A DNA stretch of 64,000 bases from Bdellovibrio sp. qaytius (GCA_004011035.1 CP025734.1:1820001-1884000); one strand, 5' to 3'; positions 33,629-42,511 are shown, numbered from the stretch's first letter. Notes: generated from the sequence alone by a model not told the origin. Numbers and translations are program-made.

Positions 33629-35308
33629 CTAGATTTGGCTATCTAGTCTTACTTGCGTTTGATCAACTTGCAAATCTAAACTCATTGGAGATTTTTGAAA
33701 TCTCCAAGTGATATCACCTGCGAAATGCGGAACACCTTGCTGATCGATTCTTACCGATGAGTCGATTTTTTTAACTTTTGATAACTTACAAGCAGCGTAC
33801 AACACGCCTAAATACTCTTGTGGATTTTTAGAGAGATAAATTTTATTTAAATTTAAACGATCAACGAAGTTATGCTCTAGCAAATAACTTTCAATTTTAG
33901 GCAGCGTGGGCCAAACGTATGAAAAGTTTTTTTCTTCGACAATAACGGGCTCAGGACGTAAGACTTCTAATCTTAGCATTCTGGCTAAATGAGAAAATAT
34001 TTCTGTCGACGAAGGATGTACTGAGAAATTAATCCAACGATTATCAGTCACTGGTAATTCCATTAATACAGACGCAATACCAATTAATTCAGAAGCTTGG
34101 TGATGACAAATCTGTAAAGCTTCAATCTTTGCCGTTTCACGATTAAATTTATACCACAATGAACCCGGTTGTGAGTGTACGGCTGTCCAACCTAAATTAT
34201 TAAAACTGAGCTCTTTCCAATCCCTATTAAATAATGAATTGTACCCGCCAGCCGAAGCCCATGAGCTTTGGCCGTGAAATCTTAACGGCAACTGGCTTAA
34301 AGCGCGTTGATCTATTTCTTTGCCTGTTAACATAGATTCTACAAGCTGTGTGGCTTGAAATTCAGCTTCAGTGGCACTTAAGCCACCCGCTTTATCGCCT
34401 GCAAAATAAATGTTTTGGTGATCTGTTAAATTTAAATAATTTAAGTTTAAATCTAAAACGCCTTTGGCTTTGCCATCGACTTTTAGAATTTCAGAAACAC
34501 TTGAATCTAAATTAATCAAATAATCAAATTCGCGCTCAACACCTTTACCTTGATGCCCAAATGACATTGATTGATCATTTTGTCTTAGGTTATAAGCCTT
34601 TTCAAAACACGCGATACCTTGATTAAGAATACTTTGTTTGTAAAATTTAAAAGAGGGTAAATGGTTTAAAGAAAAACTTTTCTCTGTAACGATGTAAACT
34701 TCGTGACCTAATCTTTTTGCTAATTCTGCCACCGCCAATGCATTTGGTTCATCACTGGCCCAGATACAAACGCGACCTGGCTTTAAACCCCAGATTTTTT
34801 CTGGAGCTATCGATGGCCCCTGATGTTGTGCTGTCATTCCGGTTGTTAAAATTAATTTATCAAAGGCTAAGCGTTGGCCACTTTTTAAAATTAATTTCTG
34901 ATCACGAACTTCGATAGCTTCATCAAAAGTGATATCATAACCTGCGCTTGCGAACTGCTGTTCAACTGATTTACGTAAACCTGAAGTGAAATCTAAAGTT
35001 TTTTGCAAACGCTGGGGGTCTTGTTGATCTAACTGAAATAAATATTCAATTGGCATACAGCCAAAATTTACACATTTGCCACCGTAGAATTTATCACGAG
35101 CAACGACTTTGACATTTTTAAAACCTAAAGATTTCAAGCTGTTAACAACCGTAAAAGCTGCGACACCAATACCCACGACAACGATTTGGTCATTGGGATT
35201 TAACTTTGTTCCTACTTTGCCTGAACCAGAAAAATTTAATAACGAGAAAAGACTTTTTTTAGTTGTTAAGACATGGCGGATTTTAAAAGCTAAATTAACG
35301 AATGACAT
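33629..35308 (-). CDS. FAD/NAD(P) disulfide oxidoreductase, E3-like
   Basis: A 559-residue class I pyridine nucleotide-disulfide oxidoreductase. The FAD site VVVGIGVAA starts near 43, the redox disulfide is Cys79/Cys84 (GGKCVNFGCMP), and the NAD site is around 190-215. The dimer-domain motif HPSSTEIF (near 440) replaces the usual HxxxT/SE. About 90 residues beyond the normal length extend the C-terminus. It ends the E1-E2-ACP/AcpS operon, so it is probably the complex's lipoamide dehydrogenase, though not a close canonical one. Confidence 0.8.
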   Translation of the reverse strand: MSFVNLAFKIRHVLTTKKSLFSLLNFSGSGKVGTKLNPNDQIVVVGIGVAAFTVVNSLKSLGFKNVKVVARDKFYGGKCVNFGCMPIEYLFQLDQQDPQRLQKTLDFTSGLRKSVEQQFASAGYDITFDEAIEVRDQKLILKSGQRLAFDKLILTTGMTAQHQGPSIAPEKIWGLKPGRVCIWASDEPNALAVAELAKRLGHEVYIVTEKSFSLNHLPSFKFYKQSILNQGIACFEKAYNLRQNDQSMSFGHQGKGVEREFDYLINLDSSVSEILKVDGKAKGVLDLNLNYLNLTDHQNIYFAGDKAGGLSATEAEFQATQLVESMLTGKEIDQRALSQLPLRFHGQSSWASAGGYNSLFNRDWKELSFNNLGWTAVHSQPGSLWYKFNRETAKIEALQICHHQASELIGIASVLMELPVTDNRWINFSVHPSSTEIFSHLARMLRLEVLRPEPVIVEEKNFSYVWPTLPKIESYLLEHNFVDRLNLNKIYLSKNPQEYLGVLYAACKLSKVKKIDSSVRIDQQGVPHFAGDITWRFQKSPMSLDLQVDQTQVRLDSQI

Positions 35309-35310
35309 TG

Positions 35311-35958
35311 TTATTGCCCTACCATCACAACGGCAGACGCATAGGCATCGGTGTGCGTGATACTGACCTTGATTGGTCGGCTATTTAAATGCTCAAGACC
35401 TAACACTCTAATAAAAGGTTTACCGTTTGTGTGATGATCAATTTCTAATTGGCTAAACGGAATCGTCGAAAAATCATCGTGTGATTTTCTTAATGCTTCT
35501 TTAGCGCAAAATATTCCGCAAAGGCTTGCTAACGGATTCGGTTTTAGTAATGCGCCCGTCAGTTCTAAATCTGTGAATGTTTCTTTGTAAAACAAATCAG
35601 ATCTTACTTTATCAAGGCTTGGCATATTTTTAATTTCTTCTAGATCAATGCCGATATCCCAGTCAGAGGCTGCTGATGTAGATCGAGGTTGCGATTTAAC
35701 TTCTGAAGTTTGCATTGACGGTTTTACTTCAACACGCAGCGGAGCTTGTGTGCCGTGTGCGATTTGATAAACATCGGCTAAACTTAAATCCCATCTTAGA
35801 CCTGGAATATCTTTGCCATAAAGTTCTTTAATTCGTTTTTCTAAAATCGCAAGACCAAGTGATGCGCTTAAACCCAATTCGCGAAGAGTTGTTTTTTCAC
35901 TGAGCTTTGAAGCCGAACGATTTGAAATTTTAGCAACTAAGGCAATTAACTTATCCAT
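35311..35958 (-). CDS. ACP-like / AcpS-type phosphopantetheinyl transferase fusion
   Basis: A 215-residue protein. Residues 1-70 look like an acyl-carrier helix bundle (TTLRELGLSASLGLAIL stands where DLGxDSL is usual; the DSL is degenerate). Residues 100-215 match AcpS: GIDLEEI (103-109, Asp105), FCAKEALRK (150-158, Glu154) and SITHTDAYA. AcpS installs the phosphopantetheine arm on carrier proteins. ATG 35958 overlaps the E2 stop as TAATG; an upstream in-frame ATG would overlap more. The placement within the 2-oxo acid dehydrogenase operon is unusual. Confidence 0.8.
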   Translation of the reverse strand: MDKLIALVAKISNRSASKLSEKTTLRELGLSASLGLAILEKRIKELYGKDIPGLRWDLSLADVYQIAHGTQAPLRVEVKPSMQTSEVKSQPRSTSAASDWDIGIDLEEIKNMPSLDKVRSDLFYKETFTDLELTGALLKPNPLASLCGIFCAKEALRKSHDDFSTIPFSQLEIDHHTNGKPFIRVLGLEHLNSRPIKVSITHTDAYASAVVMVGQ

Positions 35959-37265
35959 TAAAATCCTTGCGCACAGGTGTGACACAATAGATTTAATTCA
36001 CCCGAAGCGTTCATTATAACTTGCATCGCAGCAAAACGTTTAAACTGCTCTTGGTATGATTCATTATCAATACCACATCTTGAACAGCTTTTTTCAAGAG
36101 CGAGAAAGCTTTCTTGCGGAATTAAATCGACTTTTCCGTAACTGTATAACCGTTCGATCAAAGTTGTCATAAACACACCGATATCACGGCCTGATAATAC
36201 TCGGTGATCAAATGTGACTGAGAAAGTCATAGGCGCGCCTGGGGCTTTACCCGTAGCACCGATGCCGATAATCACCGACTGTTTGCCATTGATTAATGGC
36301 GTGAAAGTTTCAACACCGTAAGTTGATAAATCAGTGACCGTGATTGTAGATCCCATCAGGTGATCCATCTCTAATGTGTTTTCTAAATATCGCATCGAGA
36401 AATCGACAACTTTTGAATAAATATCTTGTGGTAAAAGTTGATCAGCCCCTGCTAAGTTGACAACTTTTAAGCCTTTACCCATATCCATCGCTAAGCCTAA
36501 GTTAACTTTGTCATAGTGATAGATTTTGTTATCTTCAAAAAATGAAGTAAACAAAGGGTGCTCTGGTAATAACTTTCCCAGTTCAAAAAGAATAATTGGT
36601 AAAATGATTCCGTCGAATAGGTTTTCGCGTTTAACTCTCTGGCGTAAAGCGTGTGATAAGAATGTGAAATTTAAAGTGCAATTGATTTGCCCTTCAGTTC
36701 CCGTAGTTAAAGCGTCGATCTCGGCTTTTTTTAAACCGCTGACATTTGTACTTCTGAAGTTTGGGGCCATCGCTGTTTTTTTAGGTGCAGCACCTGGTTT
36801 GCAATTGTCGGATTTTTTAGATTTTAATTGCGGATTTAAAGTTTCTTGAACCATATCTGTTGTCACTAAACCCATGCCTTGAAATAAAGACTTATCAATT
36901 TTATTTTCTGAAATGTATTTTTCAGCGTCTGCTGAAAATTTTAAAAATCCAAATTTGCCTTCTGATTTGACTGAAGCTGTTGTGCTAGTTTCAACAGCTG
37001 GTGCTGCCGCACTTATTTGTGCTAACGCTTCAGCTTGTGTTTTGTGATAACTAACTAATGTCTGGCCTACGGGTAAGTATTCTCCGACGACACCTTTTTG
37101 GCTGATAAAACCTGTGTGTTCAGCTTGAATTGAAACGACAGCTTTTGCTGTGCCTAATTCAACTAATTCAGCACCTGCTTCAACATGGCCACCATTTTCA
37201 ATAAGCCATTTAACAACTTCGACCTGACGGTCATTGGTATTAATATTAGGAACTTTACTTTCCAT
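35958..37265 (-). CDS. 2-oxo acid dehydrogenase E2 (dihydrolipoyl acyltransferase)
   Basis: A 435-residue E2. A lipoyl domain (1-75) carries Lys41 in the TAKAV context. A degenerate E1/E3-binding domain follows (about 120-155). The catalytic core (about 185-390) holds the active-site His in FDHRVLSG, where most E2 have HRxxDG. A C-terminal 50-residue tail has two CxxC pairs (CSRC and CHTC) that look like a zinc ribbon. I start at ATG 37265 (a GTG lies 18 nt upstream). It overlaps the E1 gene by 11 nt. Confidence 0.85.
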   Translation of the reverse strand: MESKVPNINTNDRQVEVVKWLIENGGHVEAGAELVELGTAKAVVSIQAEHTGFISQKGVVGEYLPVGQTLVSYHKTQAEALAQISAAAPAVETSTTASVKSEGKFGFLKFSADAEKYISENKIDKSLFQGMGLVTTDMVQETLNPQLKSKKSDNCKPGAAPKKTAMAPNFRSTNVSGLKKAEIDALTTGTEGQINCTLNFTFLSHALRQRVKRENLFDGIILPIILFELGKLLPEHPLFTSFFEDNKIYHYDKVNLGLAMDMGKGLKVVNLAGADQLLPQDIYSKVVDFSMRYLENTLEMDHLMGSTITVTDLSTYGVETFTPLINGKQSVIIGIGATGKAPGAPMTFSVTFDHRVLSGRDIGVFMTTLIERLYSYGKVDLIPQESFLALEKSCSRCGIDNESYQEQFKRFAAMQVIMNASGELNLLCHTCAQGF

Positions 37266-39201
37266 GACGAACCAATCCTTCACATTTATCTACGATATGT
37301 TGCACATCAGGTAACATTTTATTTTCTAGCGCACCGCTGGCCGGAATACTTGAATACTCTGGGTACAAACGTTTTACACCTGCGAATGCCGAACCCAATG
37401 TTTCTTGAATGCTGGCTAAGACTTCAGATGAGAATCCCGAATAACCAACGCCTTCTTCGACTGTTAGAATGTATTCTGAATTTAATAAAATATCTTTGTA
37501 ATGAATCGCTTCAAAACCAGAAATATCCGTCGGAGCTAAAACTTGCACAATGATGTCGTATTTTTCGAAAAGCTCAATCGCTGCCAACACCATGATTTCA
37601 GTCATGCCGCCGTACCCGATTAAAGTGCAATGAACTTTTTGACTTAAAGGCTTCATTAAAAATGCCGGAAACTTTTCATCAGATTTTAAATATTCAAAAC
37701 CTTCGACTTTAGGTAAAGTTAATGGTTTTGCGTACATCACTTTATTTTCGATCACTAAACTTGGGCCGGCATTTTCGGTGGTTAAATTTTTATACACATC
37801 AGATGGTTCGATAAAAGAATTTAAGGCTACAACTTGAAGACCAGGCATTCCTAAGAAATGTTTTTCTAACGATTGACTGTGTGTCGGGCCGTAACCACGA
37901 CGACCACCCATTGGAGTTCTGATCACTAAGTTCACATTCACTTGATCGTTGTACATATCGTTAAATTTTGAAGCGTGATTAAAAACCTGATCAAACGCTA
38001 AACCTAAAAAATCACCAAACATGATTTCAACCATTGGCTTATAACCTAACATGCCAAGGCCTGTGCCCATACCCACAATACAAGATTCTGAAATAGGAGT
38101 GTTGAATACACGATTTGTATCGATGTCTGATAAACCTTGCGTGATTTTAAAAGCACCGCCGTAAGGCGAACGAATATCTTCGCCAATAAAGATCACTTTT
38201 TTATCGTTTTTAAATAAATCAGTGAAGTGATCATTAATAGCTTTTACGGTGCGACGATTTGATAATTCGTTTTTCTTCCACGTAAAAACTTCTTTGCTTT
38301 TTGGTTTTTTATGCAGAACTTCTCCCACCGGAGAAGCTTTGGCAAGTTCTACAGCTTTATTTACACGCTGATCGATGTCTTGCATTTTCTTAGTGTGTTC
38401 GGCTTCATTGGCCTTGATCCAAAGATTTAACGGATCGATATCAAAATATTTTTTTACAAATTCAGCTGGGCGATTGTCATCCCCTTTTGAATGGGCTTTT
38501 AATCTGAAAGTTTTTACAACTAATAAACCGGGGCGACTTTCTTCACGAACTTTTGCAATAAATTTTCCGCTCTTTTCGTGAAACGTTTGCCAATCCCAAG
38601 TGTCTACGTTTTCGCTCATCATATCAAAAGCAGCAGCACGAGCCGTGATTGATCCTGCTAATGTTTCTTCTTGCGCTGTTGATTGAGAAAAACCGTTGTC
38701 TTCTAAAACAACAAGCAATGGCAAGTTCCATTTAGAAGCCACATTGAACGCTTCGTAAATAGCGCCTTCACCTAATGTACCATCTCCGATGAAGGCCACG
38801 GCGATATTTTTTGATTGATTGAATTTATGACCTAATGCTAAACCTGCAGATACTGGTAAAAATCCGCCTTGGATTCCGCTTGAGAAAAAACCATCTTTGT
38901 AAAGATGCTGACTTCCGCCACGGCCGCCGCACACGCCGCTGGATTTACCCATAAGTTCGGCGATTAAACCGTTTACATCATCAGTGATTGATAAAAAATG
39001 ACCATGACAACGGTGATTTGAAAAAATAGTATCGTTCTTAATTAAGAACTCGCTAATGACAGCACCTGATAATTCTTGGCCGATACAGGTGTGAACTGTT
39101 CCAGAGAGCAAACCTTCGTTAAAAAGGTTTAATAATTTTTCTTCAACAGCACGAGACAAAAGAGCTTTGTACAAAATTTTATTCTGCGTTTCTTGATTCA
39201 T
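37255..39201 (-). CDS. 2-oxo acid dehydrogenase E1, alpha-beta fusion
   Basis: A 648-residue thiamine-diphosphate enzyme with E1-alpha and E1-beta joined. The alpha part (1-315) has GDGTLGEGAIYEAFNVASKW...VLEDN (the GDG-x-N ThDP motif). The beta part (320-648) has IGEDIRSPYGGAF, FNTPISESCIVGMG and RTPMGGRRGYGPTHSQS. It decarboxylates a 2-oxo acid and acylates the E2 lipoyl group. The substrate could be pyruvate, a branched-chain 2-oxo acid or other. ATG 39201 is preferred over a TTG 36 nt upstream. A 7-bp inverted repeat upstream (39245-39263) may be an operator. Confidence 0.88.
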   Translation of the reverse strand: MNQETQNKILYKALLSRAVEEKLLNLFNEGLLSGTVHTCIGQELSGAVISEFLIKNDTIFSNHRCHGHFLSITDDVNGLIAELMGKSSGVCGGRGGSQHLYKDGFFSSGIQGGFLPVSAGLALGHKFNQSKNIAVAFIGDGTLGEGAIYEAFNVASKWNLPLLVVLEDNGFSQSTAQEETLAGSITARAAAFDMMSENVDTWDWQTFHEKSGKFIAKVREESRPGLLVVKTFRLKAHSKGDDNRPAEFVKKYFDIDPLNLWIKANEAEHTKKMQDIDQRVNKAVELAKASPVGEVLHKKPKSKEVFTWKKNELSNRRTVKAINDHFTDLFKNDKKVIFIGEDIRSPYGGAFKITQGLSDIDTNRVFNTPISESCIVGMGTGLGMLGYKPMVEIMFGDFLGLAFDQVFNHASKFNDMYNDQVNVNLVIRTPMGGRRGYGPTHSQSLEKHFLGMPGLQVVALNSFIEPSDVYKNLTTENAGPSLVIENKVMYAKPLTLPKVEGFEYLKSDEKFPAFLMKPLSQKVHCTLIGYGGMTEIMVLAAIELFEKYDIIVQVLAPTDISGFEAIHYKDILLNSEYILTVEEGVGYSGFSSEVLASIQETLGSAFAGVKRLYPEYSSIPASGALENKMLPDVQHIVDKCEGLVRHGK

Positions 39202-39244
39202 TCCAAATATTCTGTCGCCTTCTGTCAAACTGCGCAAAATATAT

Positions 39245-39263
39245 ATTGTCAGAATATGACAAT
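39245..39263. promoter_or_regulatory. Inverted-repeat operator candidate
   Basis: ATTGTCA (39245-39251) and TGACAAT (39257-39263) form a perfect inverted repeat with a 5-nt spacer. TGCGCA palindromes flank both sides (39231-39236 and 39263-39268). It sits between the divergent E1 gene and the flavodoxin-fold gene, an ideal regulator site. No regulator gene lies within 1 kb. Inference. Confidence 0.45.
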
Positions 39264-39334
39264 GCGCAACTCAGTATACATATTTGCCCCGCATGCCAAA
39301 TACTTGCGCATTAAAATTAAGACTACTAAGTGTT

Positions 39335-39958
39335 ATGTTACGCACTCAAAAGCTTGAACGACTTAGAAAAGAAATAGACGATGAAGAGATGAAAACAATT
39401 CTGATTTTAAACGGCAGCCCCAACGGATCTAAGGGTAACTGCAACAAGCTGATTCAAATTATTCAACAGACTTTTTCAAAATCAGTCGCAATTAAAGTTG
39501 TTCATCTTGCTGAATCAAAAAAACAAAATTCTTTAGTGAAAAATATCAAGGATGCAGATGGATTTGTTTTTGTCACCGGCACCTACTGGGATTCTTGGGG
39601 AAGCCCTCTGCAAAAATTTTTAGAAGATGCCACTGATCTTGAAGGCACAAAAGCTTTTATAGGTAAACCGTGTGCGGTGTTTGTACTTAATCATTCAGTT
39701 GGCGGCAAGGCCGTGCTTTCGAGACTTCAAGGTGTGTTATCAACTTTTGGCTGTCTGATTCCTCCAATGAGCGGAATGGTTTATTCTTTAGTGACTCAAC
39801 TTGCGCTTAAAAATTCTAAATCTGTTCACAAAGATGACCTGTGGACTTTAGATGATATCGAAATGATCGTTCAAAACTTAATGTTATCTCTAGAAATCAC
39901 AATAGCGTGGAAAATTTGGCCTGTTGATCGAAAAAACTTTCGTAAAAACTGGATATAA
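39335..39958 (+). CDS. NAD(P)H-dependent flavodoxin-fold oxidoreductase
   Basis: The flavodoxin-like domain begins MKTILILNGSPNGSKGNCNKL, the phosphate-binding loop of FMN-dependent reductases, with GTYWDSWGSPLQKFLED further on. From ATG 39335 the protein is 207 residues; an ATG at 39389 would start right at the domain and is the main alternative. Neither has a clear ribosome site. Such enzymes reduce quinones, nitro or azo compounds with FMN. It is divergent from the E1 operon. Confidence 0.75.
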   Translation: MLRTQKLERLRKEIDDEEMKTILILNGSPNGSKGNCNKLIQIIQQTFSKSVAIKVVHLAESKKQNSLVKNIKDADGFVFVTGTYWDSWGSPLQKFLEDATDLEGTKAFIGKPCAVFVLNHSVGGKAVLSRLQGVLSTFGCLIPPMSGMVYSLVTQLALKNSKSVHKDDLWTLDDIEMIVQNLMLSLEITIAWKIWPVDRKNFRKNWI

Positions 39959-40009
39959 CTTGATTGCATATAACTTTTAAACATATCGTTTTGATATTCA
40001 AGGAGTCCT

Positions 40010-40363
40010 ATGAAATCACTTATCGTAATTACCCTATTAGCCTTATCTAGCGCAGCTTTTGCAAAACCTTTAACTTGCGTCGTATCCCTTATGCAAGCCG
40101 AGCATGTTCGCGATTTTACAATGCCAAGTTCTGACAAAGGCACATTCACTCAATATGGCATTACTAACCTTGAAGGTATTTCTTATTTTGCCAATCAAGA
40201 AAAAACAGATGGATCACTTCATTTAATGATTATCGAGAATGGCAAAACTCATTTGTCGACTTCTTCTGGCCCGCGCCATGGTAAAATGGATTGTTTAACA
40301 ATCGATTTTGGTAAAAACGAAGCCGCGGAAGAAATCAAAGTGGCGATTTCCTGCAAAGGGTAG
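40010..40363 (+). CDS. Small secreted protein, unknown
   Basis: A 117-residue protein with a signal peptide (1-18, AAFA-K) and three or four cysteines (CVVS near 23, CLTID near 95, C at 116) that could form disulfides. AAGGAG precedes the ATG by 5 nt, a strong site. It resembles the other small secreted genes of this region (41324) in size, not in sequence. No family recognised. Confidence 0.7.
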   Translation: MKSLIVITLLALSSAAFAKPLTCVVSLMQAEHVRDFTMPSSDKGTFTQYGITNLEGISYFANQEKTDGSLHLMIIENGKTHLSTSSGPRHGKMDCLTIDFGKNEAAEEIKVAISCKG

Positions 40364-40365
40364 AT

Positions 40366-41238
40366 TTAAAACAAATCCCAAACTTTTGACAACCACCCTA
40401 ACGCTTCAGGGTTTTTACAAACGAGCTTAATTGATTGCTGGCAATTAAAACTACAGCCCGTGATCTGAAGCGGAACTAAATCCTCATCAGCGAAATAATA
40501 ATCTGGTAGATACGCGAACGCGCGCCCAGAGCGCACGTAGTTTTCCATCACTTTCAAACTTTGAACCTGGTAGGCGTGAATTCTTGGAAATTTATCTTCG
40601 CGCCACCCGTCAAGTGATCCGTGCTCGGTGATTTTACCTAAGAGTGCTTCGCTTGGAACCACAAACCCGTGTTTTAAAACTTCTTGAATATCAAAAACGT
40701 GATTTTTCTTATGACCGTTAAAGATCGGGTGATTTTTTGCAGCCCAAGTTTTAAAAATCACTTTATTGATTGTTTTTGCTTTTAAATCTTTCGGAACATC
40801 TGTCGAAATTAACGCTAAATGAATTTCGCCGTCAGTTAATTTTTTAAGATTTGATTTGTCATCACCGATGGAAAGATGCAATGCCGCTTTTGAAAAAAGC
40901 TTGCGCATTTTTGCTGTAACTTCAACACCGATAAACGATTGTAAAATCTCGTCAGCCCCAAAATGGATATTTATTTTTTCTTTATCACCGCTAATCAAAT
41001 AACGAGTGTCTTCTTCTAATTGCAGAATTGAATGGGCGCGCAGTTTTAAAGCCTGACCCTGCGACGTCAATTTAATGTTACGGCCTTCGTTATAAAAAAG
41101 ATTTACGCCTAATTCAGCTTCTAAGCGCGAGATCGCTTTACTGACCGAGGCCGGAGAGACATTTACGTCTAAACTGCCCTTGTGGATGTTTTCGTTATTG
41201 GCTGCGGCTAAAAAGTACTTTAATTCAAATATTTCCAT
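40366..41238 (-). CDS. LysR-family transcriptional regulator
   Basis: A 290-residue regulator. The N-terminal winged helix-turn-helix (residues 1-60) includes VNVSPASVSKAISRLEAELGVNLFYNEG, the classic LysR pattern. The C-terminal effector-binding domain has two alpha/beta lobes. LysR proteins usually control a divergent gene: here the small secreted protein at 41324 is divergent and may be the target. The ligand is unknown. Confidence 0.88.
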   Translation of the reverse strand: MEIFELKYFLAAANNENIHKGSLDVNVSPASVSKAISRLEAELGVNLFYNEGRNIKLTSQGQALKLRAHSILQLEEDTRYLISGDKEKINIHFGADEILQSFIGVEVTAKMRKLFSKAALHLSIGDDKSNLKKLTDGEIHLALISTDVPKDLKAKTINKVIFKTWAAKNHPIFNGHKKNHVFDIQEVLKHGFVVPSEALLGKITEHGSLDGWREDKFPRIHAYQVQSLKVMENYVRSGRAFAYLPDYYFADEDLVPLQITGCSFNCQQSIKLVCKNPEALGWLSKVWDLF

Positions 41239-41323
41239 AATCGAAACAATTTGTACTTTATTGTTTCTTTTAAAGCAATTAAATTGTGCGTATATGTCTT
41301 TGAAACACAGTCTAGGAGACTTT

Positions 41324-41755
41324 ATGAAAACCTTATTAACGACTACTTTTTTACTTTTAATTTCTGTTATAGCCCATGCACAGGCTGAAGTTTGTTATTC
41401 TTTATATATGCAACCTTCAAGCGACGACCCAGGCAAGGCTTGCATAGTTTTCTCTGAAGAAGGCCAAGCTCAAGTTTTAAATCTCTACATGACAAATAGA
41501 GAACTTAAAGAATCAATTCAGTTAAACAGCACTGAACAAGCCATAGCTTACAAGGGCCATTTAGCTTTGCACTACAATACGATTACTGGCGTTGGTCAGT
41601 TTCACACAGTGAACGCCAGCCAAGCTTTTGGAACATATAAATTAAATAGTTTACGTGTTTATTCAACAGTCGATGGCCATTTACAACAAACTGTTGAATT
41701 TAATCCTCCGGCAAAACCTAATACAGGCTGTGTTCCGGGCAGACGTTGCATCTAG
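41324..41755 (+). CDS. Small secreted protein, unknown (divergent from LysR gene)
   Basis: A 143-residue protein with signal peptide 1-20 (AHA-Q), a compact beta-rich body and cysteines in the mature part: two near the start (CYSL and KACIV) and two at the C-terminus (GCVPGRRC), likely paired. ATG 41324 follows AGGAGAC; the longer frame from 41180 overlaps the LysR gene and is rejected. Possibly regulated by the LysR protein. No family recognised. Confidence 0.7.
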   Translation: MKTLLTTTFLLLISVIAHAQAEVCYSLYMQPSSDDPGKACIVFSEEGQAQVLNLYMTNRELKESIQLNSTEQAIAYKGHLALHYNTITGVGQFHTVNASQAFGTYKLNSLRVYSTVDGHLQQTVEFNPPAKPNTGCVPGRRCI

Positions 41756-41776
41756 TCGGGTTTCTTGCCCCGATTC

Positions 41777-41810
41777 ATAAGGCATTAAACTTGTAGAGTT
41801 AATGCCTTAT
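41777..41810 (+). promoter_or_regulatory. Perfect hairpin enclosing a start codon
   Basis: ATAAGGCATTAA (41777-41788) pairs perfectly with TTAATGCCTTAT (41799-41810) over a 10-nt loop. The AT of the ATG at 41809 lies in the 3' arm. There is no T tract, so it is not an ordinary terminator. It could limit initiation of the following gene. Confidence 0.6.
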
Positions 41811-42078
41811 GAGCTTAGAAAAGTATTTTTTAAATTTAATAAACAAAGTTGAAGCTTCAGACGAAATTGACAACGCTGGTAAAGACGATAATGGGTTTTA
41901 CAAACCCCGAAAAACGATTGTGCTTCGCAATTTACGACTGATGTTAGATTTACACCAAAAACCACGCGCTAAAGAAATGGTGCGCGTGGCTTGGGGCGCG
42001 ATCATGCGCGAACTTCCGCCCGAGTGGTTAGTTTTAAATGATGAAGATAAATCTGAATTAAAAAAAATATTAACGTAA
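41809..42078 (+). CDS. Small charged protein, unknown
   Basis: An 89-residue soluble protein, helical by composition (MSLEKYFLNLINKVEASDE, RNLRLMLDLHQKPRAKEMV). It ends in an acidic/lysine helix. There is no ribosome binding site: the start codon is inside a 12-bp hairpin. It overlaps the convergent yheU-like gene by 9 nt. I do not recognise a family. Confidence 0.6.
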   Translation: MSLEKYFLNLINKVEASDEIDNAGKDDNGFYKPRKTIVLRNLRLMLDLHQKPRAKEMVRVAWGAIMRELPPEWLVLNDEDKSELKKILT

Positions 42079-42348
42079 ATTAGATACTGGAAAAATTCTT
42101 TTGAATTCTTGCTGAGTCACCAAAGTAGGTGTCGCTGTTTGAAAATCAAAAACAATACGGATATCTTCGCGATCAAGTTGCTTACGCACTTGTTCTTTTT
42201 TCTTATCAAGACTGATCTCTTGAGCGCCGTAATCAGTGCCTTCACGCAAAACGAATTCTTCAATCAGCGCATCAATAATTTCATCAGAGAGCTTATCACG
42301 AGGAATCTCGATGGGTGGTAGAACTTCGTTTTGTTTTTCTGTATCCAT
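42070..42348 (-). CDS. yheU: YheU-like (UPF0270) protein
   Basis: A 92-residue protein. The core IPRDKLSDEIIDALIEEFVLREGTDYG followed by QEISLDKKKEQVRKQL matches the UPF0270/YheU family closely. The family is cytosolic and of unknown function. Here there is an extra acidic N-terminus (MDTEKQNEVLPP) and a short C-terminal tail. Divergent from metG across a 163-nt gap. Confidence 0.85.
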   Translation of the reverse strand: MDTEKQNEVLPPIEIPRDKLSDEIIDALIEEFVLREGTDYGAQEISLDKKKEQVRKQLDREDIRIVFDFQTATPTLVTQQEFKRIFPVSNLR

Positions 42349-42511
42349 GATTTGATCCTTGCATGAGGCTTGAAAGCCGTCAAATTCTACGTCTGAATGC
42401 CTCAGATAATGCTAATCTGTAAGTCGCCCGACTTTTATTCATTTACCGCAACGCAATAGTGTTCACCAAAGCCAGTTTATTAGCTAAATTAAACAGCTTA
42501 GAGGTTTAATT

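Noticed and set aside
39871-40149. 92-residue minus-strand frame
   Set aside because: Overlaps the end of the flavodoxin-fold gene and the start and strong ribosome site of the secreted-protein gene on the other strand.
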